Shown: positions 10,744 to 19,303, counted from the stretch's first letter. The stretch is DNA of 33,667 bases from Clostridiales bacterium (GCA_022508425.1 JAFLVF010000013.1:1-33667), one strand, 5' to 3'. The notes: generated by a model not told the origin, from the sequence alone. A program made the numbers and translations.

Positions 10744-12312
10744 ATGACCCTACTATCAAGTACGGAAGCTGTTTTATATGCGGTTTTACCGATTATAGGC
10801 GTCATTGTCGGAGCACTTGTCGGCATAGTCGTCTACCGCTTCTATCAGAACAAGAAGCTCGGCGCAGCAAAGCAAACCGCTAATAAAATGGTCGAAGATG
10901 CCGTTAATGAAGCACGGCAAATACGCAAAACCGCTAACCGCGAGGCAAAAGAGGAGCTTGAAAAAGAGCATAACGCGCTCGAAAGAAGGAAGTCTGAAGT
11001 TGCCCGTTCGGAACAGCGCATAATCCAACGCGAGGAAAACTTAGACAAAAAAGAGCATGCTTTAGACCGTAAGTCCGAAGAGCTCGACAACCAAAAGAAC
11101 GCACTCAGCCAAAAGCACGCCGACGTGGACAAGCTAAAAGCGGAGCTGGAGGGTGCAAACAATAAAATTTTAGACGAAATTCAGCACGTAGCTCAACTTA
11201 CCAAGGAAGAAGCAAAAGCCAAGCTGATTGACGCTATTCGTGACGAGGCAAAGCACGACGCGGCAAAGATGGTGCGCGAAATCGACGCCGAGGCGCGAGA
11301 AGAAGCTGACAAGAAGGCGCAAAAGATAGTCGCGCTTGCCGTTCAGCGTTGTGCGGTAGATCACAGTGCGGAGATTACCGTATCGACGGTCGCGCTTCCC
11401 AACGATGAAATGAAGGGACGTATCATAGGCCGCGAGGGCAGAAACATTCGTGCACTCGAGACGGCTACAGGTTGCGACCTTATTATCGACGATACACCCG
11501 AGGCTGTTGTTCTGTCGTGCTTCGATCCTGTACGTCGCGAGATAGCGCGCATTGCGCTTGAGAAGCTGATCAGCGACGGGCGCATACATCCCGGCCGTAT
11601 AGAGGACTTGGTGGAAAAGGCAAAGAAGGAAGTAGACATCAAGATAAAAGAAGCGGGCGAGAATGCGATGTACGAGACGGGTGTGTTCGGCATCAATCCC
11701 GAACTTGTACGCATACTCGGACGACTGCGCTTCCGCACGAGCTACGGTCAAAATGTCTTACGTCACTCCATAGAAGTTAGTAATCTTGCGGGCGTTATGG
11801 CGGCAGAGCTTGGCGCGAATGTGTCTATAGCAAAGCGCGGCGGTCTGTTGCACGACATAGGCAAGGCGCTCGATCACGAGATTGACGGAACGCACGTTTC
11901 TATAGGTGTCGACGTAGCTAAGAAATACAAAGAATCCAAAGAGGTTATCCACTGCATCGCGGCTCACCACAACGACGTAGAGCCGGATACTGTGGAAGCC
12001 GTCATAGTACAGTGCTGTGACGCCATTTCGGGAGCACGTCCCGGCGCACGGCGTGAGTCGCTCGACAACTACGTCAAGCGCCTCGAAAAACTCGAGGAAA
12101 TCGCCAACAGCTACGAGGGTGTAGAGAAGTCGTTCGCTGTTCAAGCGGGCAGAGAAATACGCATTATTGTCAAGCCCGAGGTGATTGACGACGTCAAAGC
12201 TATGTATATGTCCAAAGAGATTGCAAAACAAATCGAACAGGATATGCAGTACCCCGGACAGATCAAGGTCAACGTCATTCGTGAAACCCGTGCCGTAGAG
12301 TACGCAAAATAA
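10744..12312 (+). CDS. rny: Ribonuclease Y
   Basis: N-terminal TM, coiled-coil, KH domain ([22 protein letters not shown]), HD domain ([12 protein letters not shown]); ATG 10744 with AAGGAGG SD rather than TTG 10693. Confidence 0.96.
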   Translation: MTLLSSTEAVLYAVLPIIGVIVGALVGIVVYRFYQNKKLGAAKQTANKMVEDAVNEARQIRKTANREAKEELEKEHNALERRKSEVARSEQRIIQREENLDKKEHALDRKSEELDNQKNALSQKHADVDKLKAELEGANNKILDEIQHVAQLTKEEAKAKLIDAIRDEAKHDAAKMVREIDAEAREEADKKAQKIVALAVQRCAVDHSAEITVSTVALPNDEMKGRIIGREGRNIRALETATGCDLIIDDTPEAVVLSCFDPVRREIARIALEKLISDGRIHPGRIEDLVEKAKKEVDIKIKEAGENAMYETGVFGINPELVRILGRLRFRTSYGQNVLRHSIEVSNLAGVMAAELGANVSIAKRGGLLHDIGKALDHEIDGTHVSIGVDVAKKYKESKEVIHCIAAHHNDVEPDTVEAVIVQCCDAISGARPGARRESLDNYVKRLEKLEEIANSYEGVEKSFAVQAGREIRIIVKPEVIDDVKAMYMSKEIAKQIEQDMQYPGQIKVNVIRETRAVEYAK

Positions 12313-12329
12313 AAATTTTAAGCTAATTC

Positions 12330-12366
12330 AAAAAAGCGCAGAATTTCTAAAATTCCGCGCTTTTTT
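12330..12366 (+). terminator. Intrinsic terminator after rny
   Basis: AAAAAAGCGCaGAATT ... AATTCcGCGCTTTTTT stem followed by T-tract. Confidence 0.85.
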
Positions 12367-12410
12367 AATTTTCCAAAATTAAAAAACGTAAAAATGCGTG
12401 TATTTTTAGC

Positions 12411-12440
12411 AAAATCGGACAAAAAACTCCGATTTTTTTT
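12411..12440 (+). terminator. Second terminator/attenuator-like hairpin just upstream of spoIIAA
   Basis: AAAATCGGA (12411-12419) / TCCGATTTT (12428-12436), 8-nt loop, run of T to 12440. Confidence 0.7.
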
Positions 12441-12468
12441 TGTTATCATAAATTTCGGAGCAAACATT

Positions 12469-12777
12469 ATGCGGATAGAACACTTTTTGCAAACAGACGA
12501 ATTGCATGTCAAGCTGTACGGAGAATTGGACGACCGCACGGGTGGATATGTAAGGCTTTCGCTCGACGGAATGATAGATACCAATACGTTCAAACGCATG
12601 TATATCGATATGTCGGAGCTGAATTTTATGGATTCGACCGGTATAGGCGTGTTGCTCGGCAGGTACAAACGCCTCAAATCGCGCGGCATTCCCATAATTA
12701 TTCAGTCCCCGCCGCCGACGGTGGACAAGGTTTTGAATTTATCCGGTATTTACGAAATCATGGTCAAAGCGGGGTAA
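12469..12777 (+). CDS. spoIIAA: Anti-sigma F factor antagonist SpoIIAA
   Basis: STAS domain: MYIDMSELNFMDSTGIGVLLGRYKRLKSRG; followed by spoIIAB and sigF; SD cggag before ATG 12469. Confidence 0.93.
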   Translation: MRIEHFLQTDELHVKLYGELDDRTGGYVRLSLDGMIDTNTFKRMYIDMSELNFMDSTGIGVLLGRYKRLKSRGIPIIIQSPPPTVDKVLNLSGIYEIMVKAG

Positions 12778-12784
12778 TATCGTT

Positions 12785-13243
12785 ATGAAACACTTTAGAA
12801 ACGAAATGACATTGACATTCAGTGCGGTGCCCGAGAACGAGGCGTTTGCGCGCAACGCGGTTGCGGCTTTTTGCGTATGTCTCGATCCGACTATTGACGA
12901 AATCAACGATATCAAGACGGCGGTGTCCGAAGCTGTGACTAACGCCGTTGTACACGCATATTCGGGGGAGATAGGCAACGTTACGATTAACACCGTCATA
13001 GATGACGGGCGCATACATATCGCAGTCATGGACACGGGAGTAGGTATTGTCGACATCGATAAGGCTATGCAACCGTTCTTTACGACCAAGCCGGATGACG
13101 AACGTAGCGGAATGGGCTTTACGGTAATGGAATCGTTTACCGACAGCTTGAAAGTTACACATAACACTCCGAGCGGTACGGTCGTTTCCATGGAAAAGGC
13201 GATCAGAGGTGCGGGTTGGAAAGAGAAGAAGTCCTCGAACTGA
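12785..13243 (+). CDS. spoIIAB: Anti-sigma F factor SpoIIAB
   Basis: GHKL kinase motifs: AVSEAVTNAVVHAY, VMDTGVGIVD, ERSGMGFTVMESF. Confidence 0.94.
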   Translation: MKHFRNEMTLTFSAVPENEAFARNAVAAFCVCLDPTIDEINDIKTAVSEAVTNAVVHAYSGEIGNVTINTVIDDGRIHIAVMDTGVGIVDIDKAMQPFFTTKPDDERSGMGFTVMESFTDSLKVTHNTPSGTVVSMEKAIRGAGWKEKKSSN

Positions 13244-13935
13244 TAGTCAAAGCGCAAGGCGGAGACAAGTCGGCGTCCGAAGAATTGGTGACGCGCAATT
13301 CTCCGCTAATCAAGTCGGTCATCAGGCGGTACAAAAACAAGGGCGTAGAGTACGACGACTTATATCAGCTAGGTTGCGTTGGATTCATTAAGGCGATTAA
13401 GAACTTTTCGCCTGCATATGAGGTGCGGTTTTCTACCTATGCCGTGCCTATGATTGCGGGCGAGGTCAAGAGGTTTCTGCGCGACGACGGCCCGCTCAAG
13501 GTCTCTCGCGGCACGAAAGCAGCGGCTATCAAGATCGCTCGGTTTATAGAAGAATACAAAAACTCTCACGACGAATCGCCTACGATAGAAGTAATAGCTA
13601 CCGAGTTTGGCATCGAAGCGCAAGAAGCGGTGTTTATCATGGATTCAAACAAGAGCCCCGTTTCATTATACGAAAGAAACGACGACGACAGCACGCGCAT
13701 GCTGTTAGACAAAATTCAAAGCGGCGAGAACGAAGACGATAAGCTCGACAAAATGATGCTGAAAACAATTATTACATCTCTGCCGCCGAGAGAGCGCAAG
13801 ATAATTTTGCTTAGGTTTTTTGCCGACAAAACGCAATCGGAGGTTGCGCGCGTAATGTGCGTATCCCAAGTACAAATTTCGAGATTGGAAAGTAAGATAT
13901 TGAGCCGTATTCGGCGCGAATACGGCGATAAATAA
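13216..13935 (+). CDS. sigF: RNA polymerase sporulation sigma factor SigF
   Basis: YDDLYQLGCVGFIKAIKNFSPAYEVRFSTYAVPMIAGEVKRFLRDDG; region 4 QSEVARVMCVSQVQISRLESKIL; TTG start overlapping spoIIAB by 28 nt. Confidence 0.94.
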   Translation: MEREEVLELIVKAQGGDKSASEELVTRNSPLIKSVIRRYKNKGVEYDDLYQLGCVGFIKAIKNFSPAYEVRFSTYAVPMIAGEVKRFLRDDGPLKVSRGTKAAAIKIARFIEEYKNSHDESPTIEVIATEFGIEAQEAVFIMDSNKSPVSLYERNDDDSTRMLLDKIQSGENEDDKLDKMMLKTIITSLPPRERKIILLRFFADKTQSEVARVMCVSQVQISRLESKILSRIRREYGDK

Positions 13936-13946
13936 TAAAATTGCCA

Positions 13947-13975
13947 TTGACATCGAATTGTCGTTGTGATAGAAT
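13947..13975 (+). promoter_or_regulatory. SigA-type promoter upstream of the TfoX-like gene
   Basis: TTGACA (13947-13952) - 17 nt - TAGAAT (13970-13975). Confidence 0.75.
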
Positions 13976-14002
13976 ATTGTATATAATCGGATAGCAAATC
14001 AG

Positions 14003-14317
14003 ATGTCAACGACGGTAGACTATATAGAATATGTATGCGAACAAATCGGCGAAGAGTACGATGTGCGTTGCCGCAAAATGTTCGGCGATTACATGGTTTA
14101 CGTCAACGACAAACCCGTTATTTTGGTTTGCGATAATTGCGTTTACGTTAAGAAGATCAAAGAACTGAACAAATTAATGGAGAATTCCGAGAGCGGTTTT
14201 CCTTACTGTGGTGCAAAAGAGCACTATATTCTCGATATCGAAGACGCCAAGCTTGTAGATAGTGTAGTTGAGATTCTGGAAAAGTTTACGCCGAAAAGGA
14301 GAGTAAAAAAGAAATAA
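14003..14317 (+). CDS. TfoX/Sxy N-terminal domain family protein
   Basis: RCRKMFGDYMVYVNDKPVILVCDNCVYVK...PYCGAKEHYILD, typical of the TfoX_N domain. Confidence 0.82.
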   Translation: MSTTVDYIEYVCEQIGEEYDVRCRKMFGDYMVYVNDKPVILVCDNCVYVKKIKELNKLMENSESGFPYCGAKEHYILDIEDAKLVDSVVEILEKFTPKRRVKKK

Positions 14318-15426
14318 TGTTTGACAACGTAAAGAAAAATTTCGGTTTCGGTTGCATGCGGTTGCCAATGATTGGCACAGATGTCGATTATGCGCAGTTC
14401 AATAAAATGATCGATTTGTTTATAGCTAACGGTTTTAATTATTTTGATACGGCGCACGGATACTTGCGCGGCAAGAGCGAAACGGCATTACGGGATTGTC
14501 TTGTAAACAGATATCCGAGAGAGAAATTTATACTGACCGACAAATTGTCCGATTCCTATTTCCACACCGCCGCCGACGTGCGACCGTTCTTGTTGAGCCA
14601 GCTCGATATTTGTGGCGTAGAGTATTTCGATTTCTATCTTATGCACGCACTCAATAGGAATAATTACGAACAATTTAAGCGCTGTCACGCATACGAACAG
14701 TTGCTCGATTTGAAGAACGAGGGCAAAATCAAGCACGTTGGCATGTCGTTCCATGACACGGCAGACGTTCTCGACCGCATACTTACCGAGTGTCCGCTGA
14801 TAGAGGTCGTGCAAATTCAATTCAATTATCTTGATTTCGAAGATCCTTCGGTCCAGTCAAAAAAATGCTATGACGTCTGTCGTAAGCATAACAAGCCTGT
14901 CATCGTTATGGAGCCTGTCAAGGGCGGACATCTGGTCAACCTTCCCGAAAATGCGAGAAAGCATTTCGATGCAATAGGGTCGGCGAGTGCGGCGAGCTAT
15001 GCCATACGGTTTGCCGCAAGTTTCGACGGCGTATTTATGGTGCTGTCCGGCATGAGCGATATATCGCAAATGGAAGACAATATCTCGTATATGAAGAGCT
15101 TCGTCCCGCTCGACGGGAATGAAATGCGCGCGGTTATGAACGTATGCGGCGTGCTTAAAGGCCGCGATTTGATATCATGCACGGCGTGTCGCTATTGCAC
15201 GGACGGCTGTCCGCAAAGCATATCAATTCCCGATTTGTTTGCGTGCATGAATTCAAAGAGCATCTATCACGACTGGAATGCCGACTATTACTATAACGAA
15301 GTACATACCAAATCGGGCGCAAAAGCGTCGACTTGTATCGAGTGCGGAAAATGCGAAACGGCATGTCCTCAACATTTGCCGATACGTAAGTTGCTCAAAG
15401 ACGTTGCAAAAGTGTTTGAAAAATAG
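14317..15426 (+). CDS. Aldo/keto reductase with C-terminal 4Fe-4S ferredoxin domain
   Basis: FGFGCMRLPM, NYFDTAHGY, HVGMSFHD, C-terminal Cys motifs CTACRYCTDGCP and CIECGKCETACP; TAATG overlap with the TfoX-like gene. Confidence 0.92.
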   Translation: MFDNVKKNFGFGCMRLPMIGTDVDYAQFNKMIDLFIANGFNYFDTAHGYLRGKSETALRDCLVNRYPREKFILTDKLSDSYFHTAADVRPFLLSQLDICGVEYFDFYLMHALNRNNYEQFKRCHAYEQLLDLKNEGKIKHVGMSFHDTADVLDRILTECPLIEVVQIQFNYLDFEDPSVQSKKCYDVCRKHNKPVIVMEPVKGGHLVNLPENARKHFDAIGSASAASYAIRFAASFDGVFMVLSGMSDISQMEDNISYMKSFVPLDGNEMRAVMNVCGVLKGRDLISCTACRYCTDGCPQSISIPDLFACMNSKSIYHDWNADYYYNEVHTKSGAKASTCIECGKCETACPQHLPIRKLLKDVAKVFEK

Positions 15427-15464
15427 TAATATATACATGCCGTTTTTCGGCAAAGGAGTAAATT

Positions 15465-16046
15465 ATGATAGAAAACGTATTGACTAGGAGGAACTGCTCG
15501 GTCAAGACAAAAATCACTGTCAAGAGCTCGATTTCCGTCGGAATCGTCGCGCTTGCCGTTGTATTGCCGCAGTTACTTCACCTTGCGCTCGGCGCTTCGG
15601 GCGGTATCGCGTGGCTTCCCATGTATCTGCCCGTACTGCTTGGCGGATGCCTGCTCGGCAGTATTTGGGGCTTGGGCATAGGCATCGCTTCGCCCGTCGT
15701 AAGCTTCTTGATCACGCTTGCGTTCGGCAATCCCATGCCTGCGGCGGCCCGCCTCCCGTTTATGATCGTCGAGCTTGCTGTGTTTGCAACCGTATCGGGT
15801 GCATTTTCCAAGAAAATCGCCGAAAACGGCTGGATGGCATTCCCTGCCGTGCTGTTAGCCCAAGTCTCGGGGAGAACGGCATTTATGCTTCTCGTACTCA
15901 TATTCCAATCGGTAACGCCGTTCACGCCTGCGATGATTTTTGCGCAGATTCAAACGGGCTTACTCGGAATGGTGGTGCAAGCCGTTCTCGTACCGTTTAT
16001 CGTCATGGGATTGCGACTCGTACTTAACAAACAGGATAGCGACTAA
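15465..16046 (+). CDS. Multi-TM membrane protein, probable ECF transporter S component, substrate unknown
   Basis: 193 aa, about 5-6 hydrophobic segments, WLPMYLPVLLGGCLLGSIWGLGIGIASPVVSFL pattern as in ECF-S proteins; SD aaaggag. Confidence 0.6.
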   Translation: MIENVLTRRNCSVKTKITVKSSISVGIVALAVVLPQLLHLALGASGGIAWLPMYLPVLLGGCLLGSIWGLGIGIASPVVSFLITLAFGNPMPAAARLPFMIVELAVFATVSGAFSKKIAENGWMAFPAVLLAQVSGRTAFMLLVLIFQSVTPFTPAMIFAQIQTGLLGMVVQAVLVPFIVMGLRLVLNKQDSD

Positions 16047-16110
16047 TCGAGTATACTAACATTTAGGGGATTTACTTAGTTCGCGCTTGCCGATTTATAG
16101 CTGTATAATC

Positions 16111-16144
16111 AAAACGTTCGTGTATATATGCGAACGTTTTTTTT
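16111..16144 (+). terminator. Intrinsic terminator
   Basis: Perfect 10-bp AAAACGTTCG / CGAACGTTTT, 10-nt loop, T-tract. Confidence 0.9.
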
Positions 16145-16156
16145 GTGTGTAAATAT

Positions 16157-16187
16157 GAATAATTACATTATCTCATAGCGCAAATTA
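16157..16187 (+). promoter_or_regulatory. Candidate SigF/SigG-type promoter of the spoVA operon
   Basis: GAATA (16157-16161) then GCGCAAATTA (16178-16187, SigF-like -10, 16-nt spacer, two mismatches) or CAAATTA (16181-16187, SigG-like -10, one mismatch); read by eye against remembered consensus. Confidence 0.4.
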
Positions 16188-16192
16188 GTTGT

Positions 16193-16312
16193 ATGAACAA
16201 AGCTGTAAAACACGAGGCAGGCGAGGGCCTTACCAACGTCACTGAGCGCGAACAGATGGTTAGATCTGTCGTCGACCGCGTAAGAAATATCGAAGAGGAG
16301 CGCAATATATGA
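16193..16312 (+). CDS. Putative 39-aa small protein/leader peptide overlapping spoVAC
   Basis: ATG...TGA encoding MNKAVKHEAGEGLTNVTEREQMVRSVVDRVRNIEEERNI; stop overlaps the spoVAC ATG (ATGA); no SD; absent from the supplied ORF track. Confidence 0.45.
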   Translation: MNKAVKHEAGEGLTNVTEREQMVRSVVDRVRNIEEERNI

Positions 16313-16782
16313 CAGAGAAGTCAAACGCTGTAAATCTGCGCAACGAGCGTTACAACAATTATGTAGAAAAGGTAACGCCCAAAACGAACATACCAAAGGC
16401 ACTTTTGCACAGCTTCTGGGTGGGCGGACTGACCTGCGTAGTCGGTCAGGGCATAGGCGATATAATCAAATTGATTGCGCCGAGTATGTCAGTCGATATG
16501 GTGGCTAATATCACGTCCATGATTTTGATTACCGTTGCCATATTATTTACCGGGCTTGGATTTTTCGACGTGATAGCTCGGCAGGGCGGCGCCGGCTCGT
16601 TTTTGCCCATCACAGGTTTTGCAAATGCTATGGCGAGCGCGTCGATGGAGTTTAAGACCGAAGGGCTGATTTTCGGAACGAGCGTCAAGCTGTTTTCGGT
16701 AGTAGGTCCGGTCGTAGTCAACGGAATCGTGTGGTCGACGGTTGCCGGCCTTATAAATCTAATGATATTGGGCAGGTTCTGA
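16309..16782 (+). CDS. spoVAC: Stage V sporulation protein AC
   Basis: PKALLHSFWVGGLTCVVGQGIGDI, GLGFFDVIARQGGAGSFLPITGFANAMASASMEFKTEGLIFG; SD GAGGAG. Confidence 0.96.
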   Translation: MTEKSNAVNLRNERYNNYVEKVTPKTNIPKALLHSFWVGGLTCVVGQGIGDIIKLIAPSMSVDMVANITSMILITVAILFTGLGFFDVIARQGGAGSFLPITGFANAMASASMEFKTEGLIFGTSVKLFSVVGPVVVNGIVWSTVAGLINLMILGRF

Positions 16783-16783
16783 T

Positions 16784-17896
16784 ATGCGGTTGTTCAACAG
16801 AAAAAATAAGAATATTCCCGAGTCGGCTAACGCATTGAATCTGTTTGACTTGCAGGTGCCGACAGGCGTATCGCCGAGACAGCGCGTAATGCGGTTTTAC
16901 AATACGCCGCGAATAATCGGCAGATATTCTGTTGTAGGCGAGAAGGAAGGGAAAGGTCCCGTCGGCAGTTACTTCCACAGATGCGAAAAGGACGACAAGC
17001 TGGGCGAAAAAACGTTTGAGCGCGCCGAGATACGTATGTTCGATACAGCGGTGCGCGGCGCCGTTCGCGACGCCGGCCTTGAGGTAACCGATATCGATTT
17101 GTTTATTTCGGGCGACCTTCTGAATCAGATGACTACGTCAAGCTACGCCGCACGCGATTTGGGCGTGCCGCACATAGGCGTGTACGGTGCGTGCTCGACA
17201 ATGAGCGAGAGCCTAATGATTGCCGCGGCATTTGTAGACAGCGGGTATTTCAGCAATATTTTGGGCGCCGTAAGCAGTCATTTCGCAACGGCCGAGCGGC
17301 AGTTTCGTTTTCCGCTCGAATACGGCTGTCAACGTCCGCCGTACGCACAATGGACGGTGACGGGCGCGGCGGCCTCGGTCGTTGCCAAAAACACCGACAA
17401 GACGTCGCGATATCCTAAAATTGTGTGCGCAATACCCGGCCTGATTACAGACTTCGGCACAAACGATTTGAACAACATGGGCGCGGCAATGGCACCCGCC
17501 GCTATGGATACCATGTATACATTGTTCACTCAATCGGGTTATAACGAGGACGATTTCGACTTGATAGTAACGGGCGATCTCGGCAAGCTCGGCTCGGATA
17601 TTCTTCGCGACCTTATGTTTAGGCGCGGAATCAGGCTCGGGCAGAACTATATCGATTGTGGAAATATGATTTACGATGTAGATCAGAAATGCTATCAGGG
17701 CGGAAGCGGCTGCGCGTGCTCTGCAACCGTATTCAATTCGTTTATTATGGAGAAGCTGATGAGCGGGGAGTACAAGCGCGTAGCTTACCTCGCTACGGGA
17801 GCGCTGATGAGCACACAGAGCTGTTACCAGGGCGAAACAATACCGTGTATATCCCATGCGGTTGTGGTTGAAAGTGCGTTCGGAGGTAAGAAATGA
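16784..17896 (+). CDS. spoVAD: Stage V sporulation protein AD (thiolase-fold, DPA-binding)
   Basis: GPVGSYFH, DLFISGDLLNQMTTSSYAARDLGVPHIGVYGACSTMSES, HFATAERQFRFPLEYGCQRPPYAQWTVTGA. Confidence 0.96.
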   Translation: MRLFNRKNKNIPESANALNLFDLQVPTGVSPRQRVMRFYNTPRIIGRYSVVGEKEGKGPVGSYFHRCEKDDKLGEKTFERAEIRMFDTAVRGAVRDAGLEVTDIDLFISGDLLNQMTTSSYAARDLGVPHIGVYGACSTMSESLMIAAAFVDSGYFSNILGAVSSHFATAERQFRFPLEYGCQRPPYAQWTVTGAAASVVAKNTDKTSRYPKIVCAIPGLITDFGTNDLNNMGAAMAPAAMDTMYTLFTQSGYNEDDFDLIVTGDLGKLGSDILRDLMFRRGIRLGQNYIDCGNMIYDVDQKCYQGGSGCACSATVFNSFIMEKLMSGEYKRVAYLATGALMSTQSCYQGETIPCISHAVVVESAFGGKK

Positions 17897-18270
17897 CAGA
17901 AGCATTCAAGATGATAGGCACTTATGCGCTCGTGTTCGTTACGGGCGGAACATTGTGCGCAATAGCGGAACTGTTGATAGTCCGCACAAAGCTCACGCCG
18001 GCGAGGATTCTGGTAATATTCTTGATAGCCGGCATAATACTCGAGGGCGTAGGAATCTACGACTATATCTTCAAGTTTTGCCAGGCCGGTATCAGCGTGC
18101 CTATCGTCGGTTTCGGCGCTTCGCTTGCAAAAGGTTCTATTATCGCGGCACGAACGTACGGCTTTGTGGGCGCGTTTGCGGGCGGACTTATTCGCACGGC
18201 GTACGGCGTCGGTGCGGCGATAGTGATGAGCTATATAGTGACGCTTGTATTCAGCCCGCGTACCAAATAG
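17893..18270 (+). CDS. spoVAE: Stage V sporulation protein AE
   Basis: TGGTLCAIAELLIVRTKLTPARILVIF...PIVGFGASLAKG; ATGA overlap with spoVAD. Confidence 0.94.
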   Translation: MTEAFKMIGTYALVFVTGGTLCAIAELLIVRTKLTPARILVIFLIAGIILEGVGIYDYIFKFCQAGISVPIVGFGASLAKGSIIAARTYGFVGAFAGGLIRTAYGVGAAIVMSYIVTLVFSPRTK

Positions 18271-18272
18271 CA

Positions 18273-18302
18273 GTATACAATTCAAAACAATAATCATATA
18301 TA
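18273..18302 (+). promoter_or_regulatory. Candidate SigE-like promoter for yunB
   Basis: GTATAC (18273-18278) - 16 nt - CATATATA (18295-18302), similar to the SigE -10 CATAnnnT; by eye only. Confidence 0.35.
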
Positions 18303-18308
18303 TATTGC

Positions 18309-18983
18309 GTGAACGATTGTACGTATATCGTCAAGAAAAAGCACAGAGGAAGAAGAGTGATATTAGTCACTCTTCTTGTGTTGTTTGGCATAATAATTTC
18401 CGCAGTTATATTTATCAAGCGCAATGTTACTCCGATGGTTGTAATGCTGTCCAACGAGCGCATCAAGCTGATGACGACCGACGCGGTTAGTAATGCTGTG
18501 CTCGACATTATGTCCAAGAATACCGATAACGAATTTATGACCATCACGCGTGACGATAAGCAAAATATTAAGAGCGTCGATATCAACGCGGACAAGGTGA
18601 CCGAGCTCGCACAAAAAATCACTATCGAAGCCCAGCACAAAATAAATGAAGCCGGTAGCGACGGCATAACGATTCCCATCGGTAGTTTAAGCGGAGTAAC
18701 GCTGTTTACCGGACTCGGACCCGATCTGAAGATCAAGATTTATCTTGTCGGCTCGACAAAGACGATTGTAATCTCGGAGTTTTCCGAAAGCGGTATAAAT
18801 CAGACATTACACAGACTTTACATAGACATCACGGGGTCGGTGGCCGTTGCGATACCGGGACTGCCGTCCACAATAGATACGCATACGCAAGTGCTGATGA
18901 GCGAGACGATAATCATAGGCGAAGTTCCGTCGACATATATAAAATCGGTCAACGTAGGCGAAATGCTCGACCTTATTCCGTAA
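18309..18983 (+). CDS. yunB: YunB-like sporulation protein
   Basis: 224 aa, N-terminal TM, central NAVLDIMSKN...ITRDDKQNIKSVDINADKVTELAQKI and C-terminal PIGSLSGVTLFTGLGPDLKIKI typical of YunB; GTG start. Confidence 0.85.
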   Translation: MNDCTYIVKKKHRGRRVILVTLLVLFGIIISAVIFIKRNVTPMVVMLSNERIKLMTTDAVSNAVLDIMSKNTDNEFMTITRDDKQNIKSVDINADKVTELAQKITIEAQHKINEAGSDGITIPIGSLSGVTLFTGLGPDLKIKIYLVGSTKTIVISEFSESGINQTLHRLYIDITGSVAVAIPGLPSTIDTHTQVLMSETIIIGEVPSTYIKSVNVGEMLDLIP

Positions 18984-18999
18984 TTATGTATAAAAACGA

Positions 19000-19028
19000 T
19001 TGCAAATAATTTTTTGTCGTGCTATAAT
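19000..19028 (+). promoter_or_regulatory. SigA-type promoter of the pheST T-box operon
   Basis: TTGCAA (19000-19005) - 17 nt - TATAAT (19023-19028). Confidence 0.8.
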
Positions 19029-19039
19029 ATTACCGTAAT

Positions 19040-19270
19040 TCAGATGCGTTATCAGCACGGCATAAGAAAAGCGCAAAATCAGAGAGCCGCTCGGTGTAAG
19101 AAATTACGAGGCTGAAAGGCGGCGCGCGCTATGGGATATTCACCGTGCGAGCACCGTCATTGAACTGACAGTAGGTGACGGCGTGTGCCGCGTTACGTGC
19201 ATAAAACAAGTCAAAATTCGGGTGGTACCGCGTTTAACCACGCCCCGATTGTTTCGGGGCGTTTTTATTT
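19040..19270 (+). ncRNA. T-box leader (tRNA-Phe responsive) upstream of pheS
   Basis: AGAGAG near the stem I start (19081), T-box core GGGTGGTACCGCG (19220-19232) with UGGU matching the ACCA 3' end, intrinsic terminator after it; candidate specifier UUC at 19139-19141. Confidence 0.95.
19241..19267 (+). terminator. T-box regulated intrinsic terminator
   Basis: CGCCCCGA / TCGGGGCG followed by TTTTTATTT. Confidence 0.9.
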
Positions 19271-19303
19271 GAAAATATTTGAAATTCATTCGGAGAGAGG
19301 TAT

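Noticed and set aside
12337-12345. SigH-like -10 (GCAGAATTT) upstream of spoIIAA
   Set aside because: It lies inside the rny terminator stem and I saw no AGGAWWW-type -35 at the right spacing.
15438-15452. TGCCG-TTTTT-CGGCA mini-hairpin just before the SD of the ECF-S-like gene
   Set aside because: Only a 5-bp stem; too small to support as a riboswitch or regulatory element.
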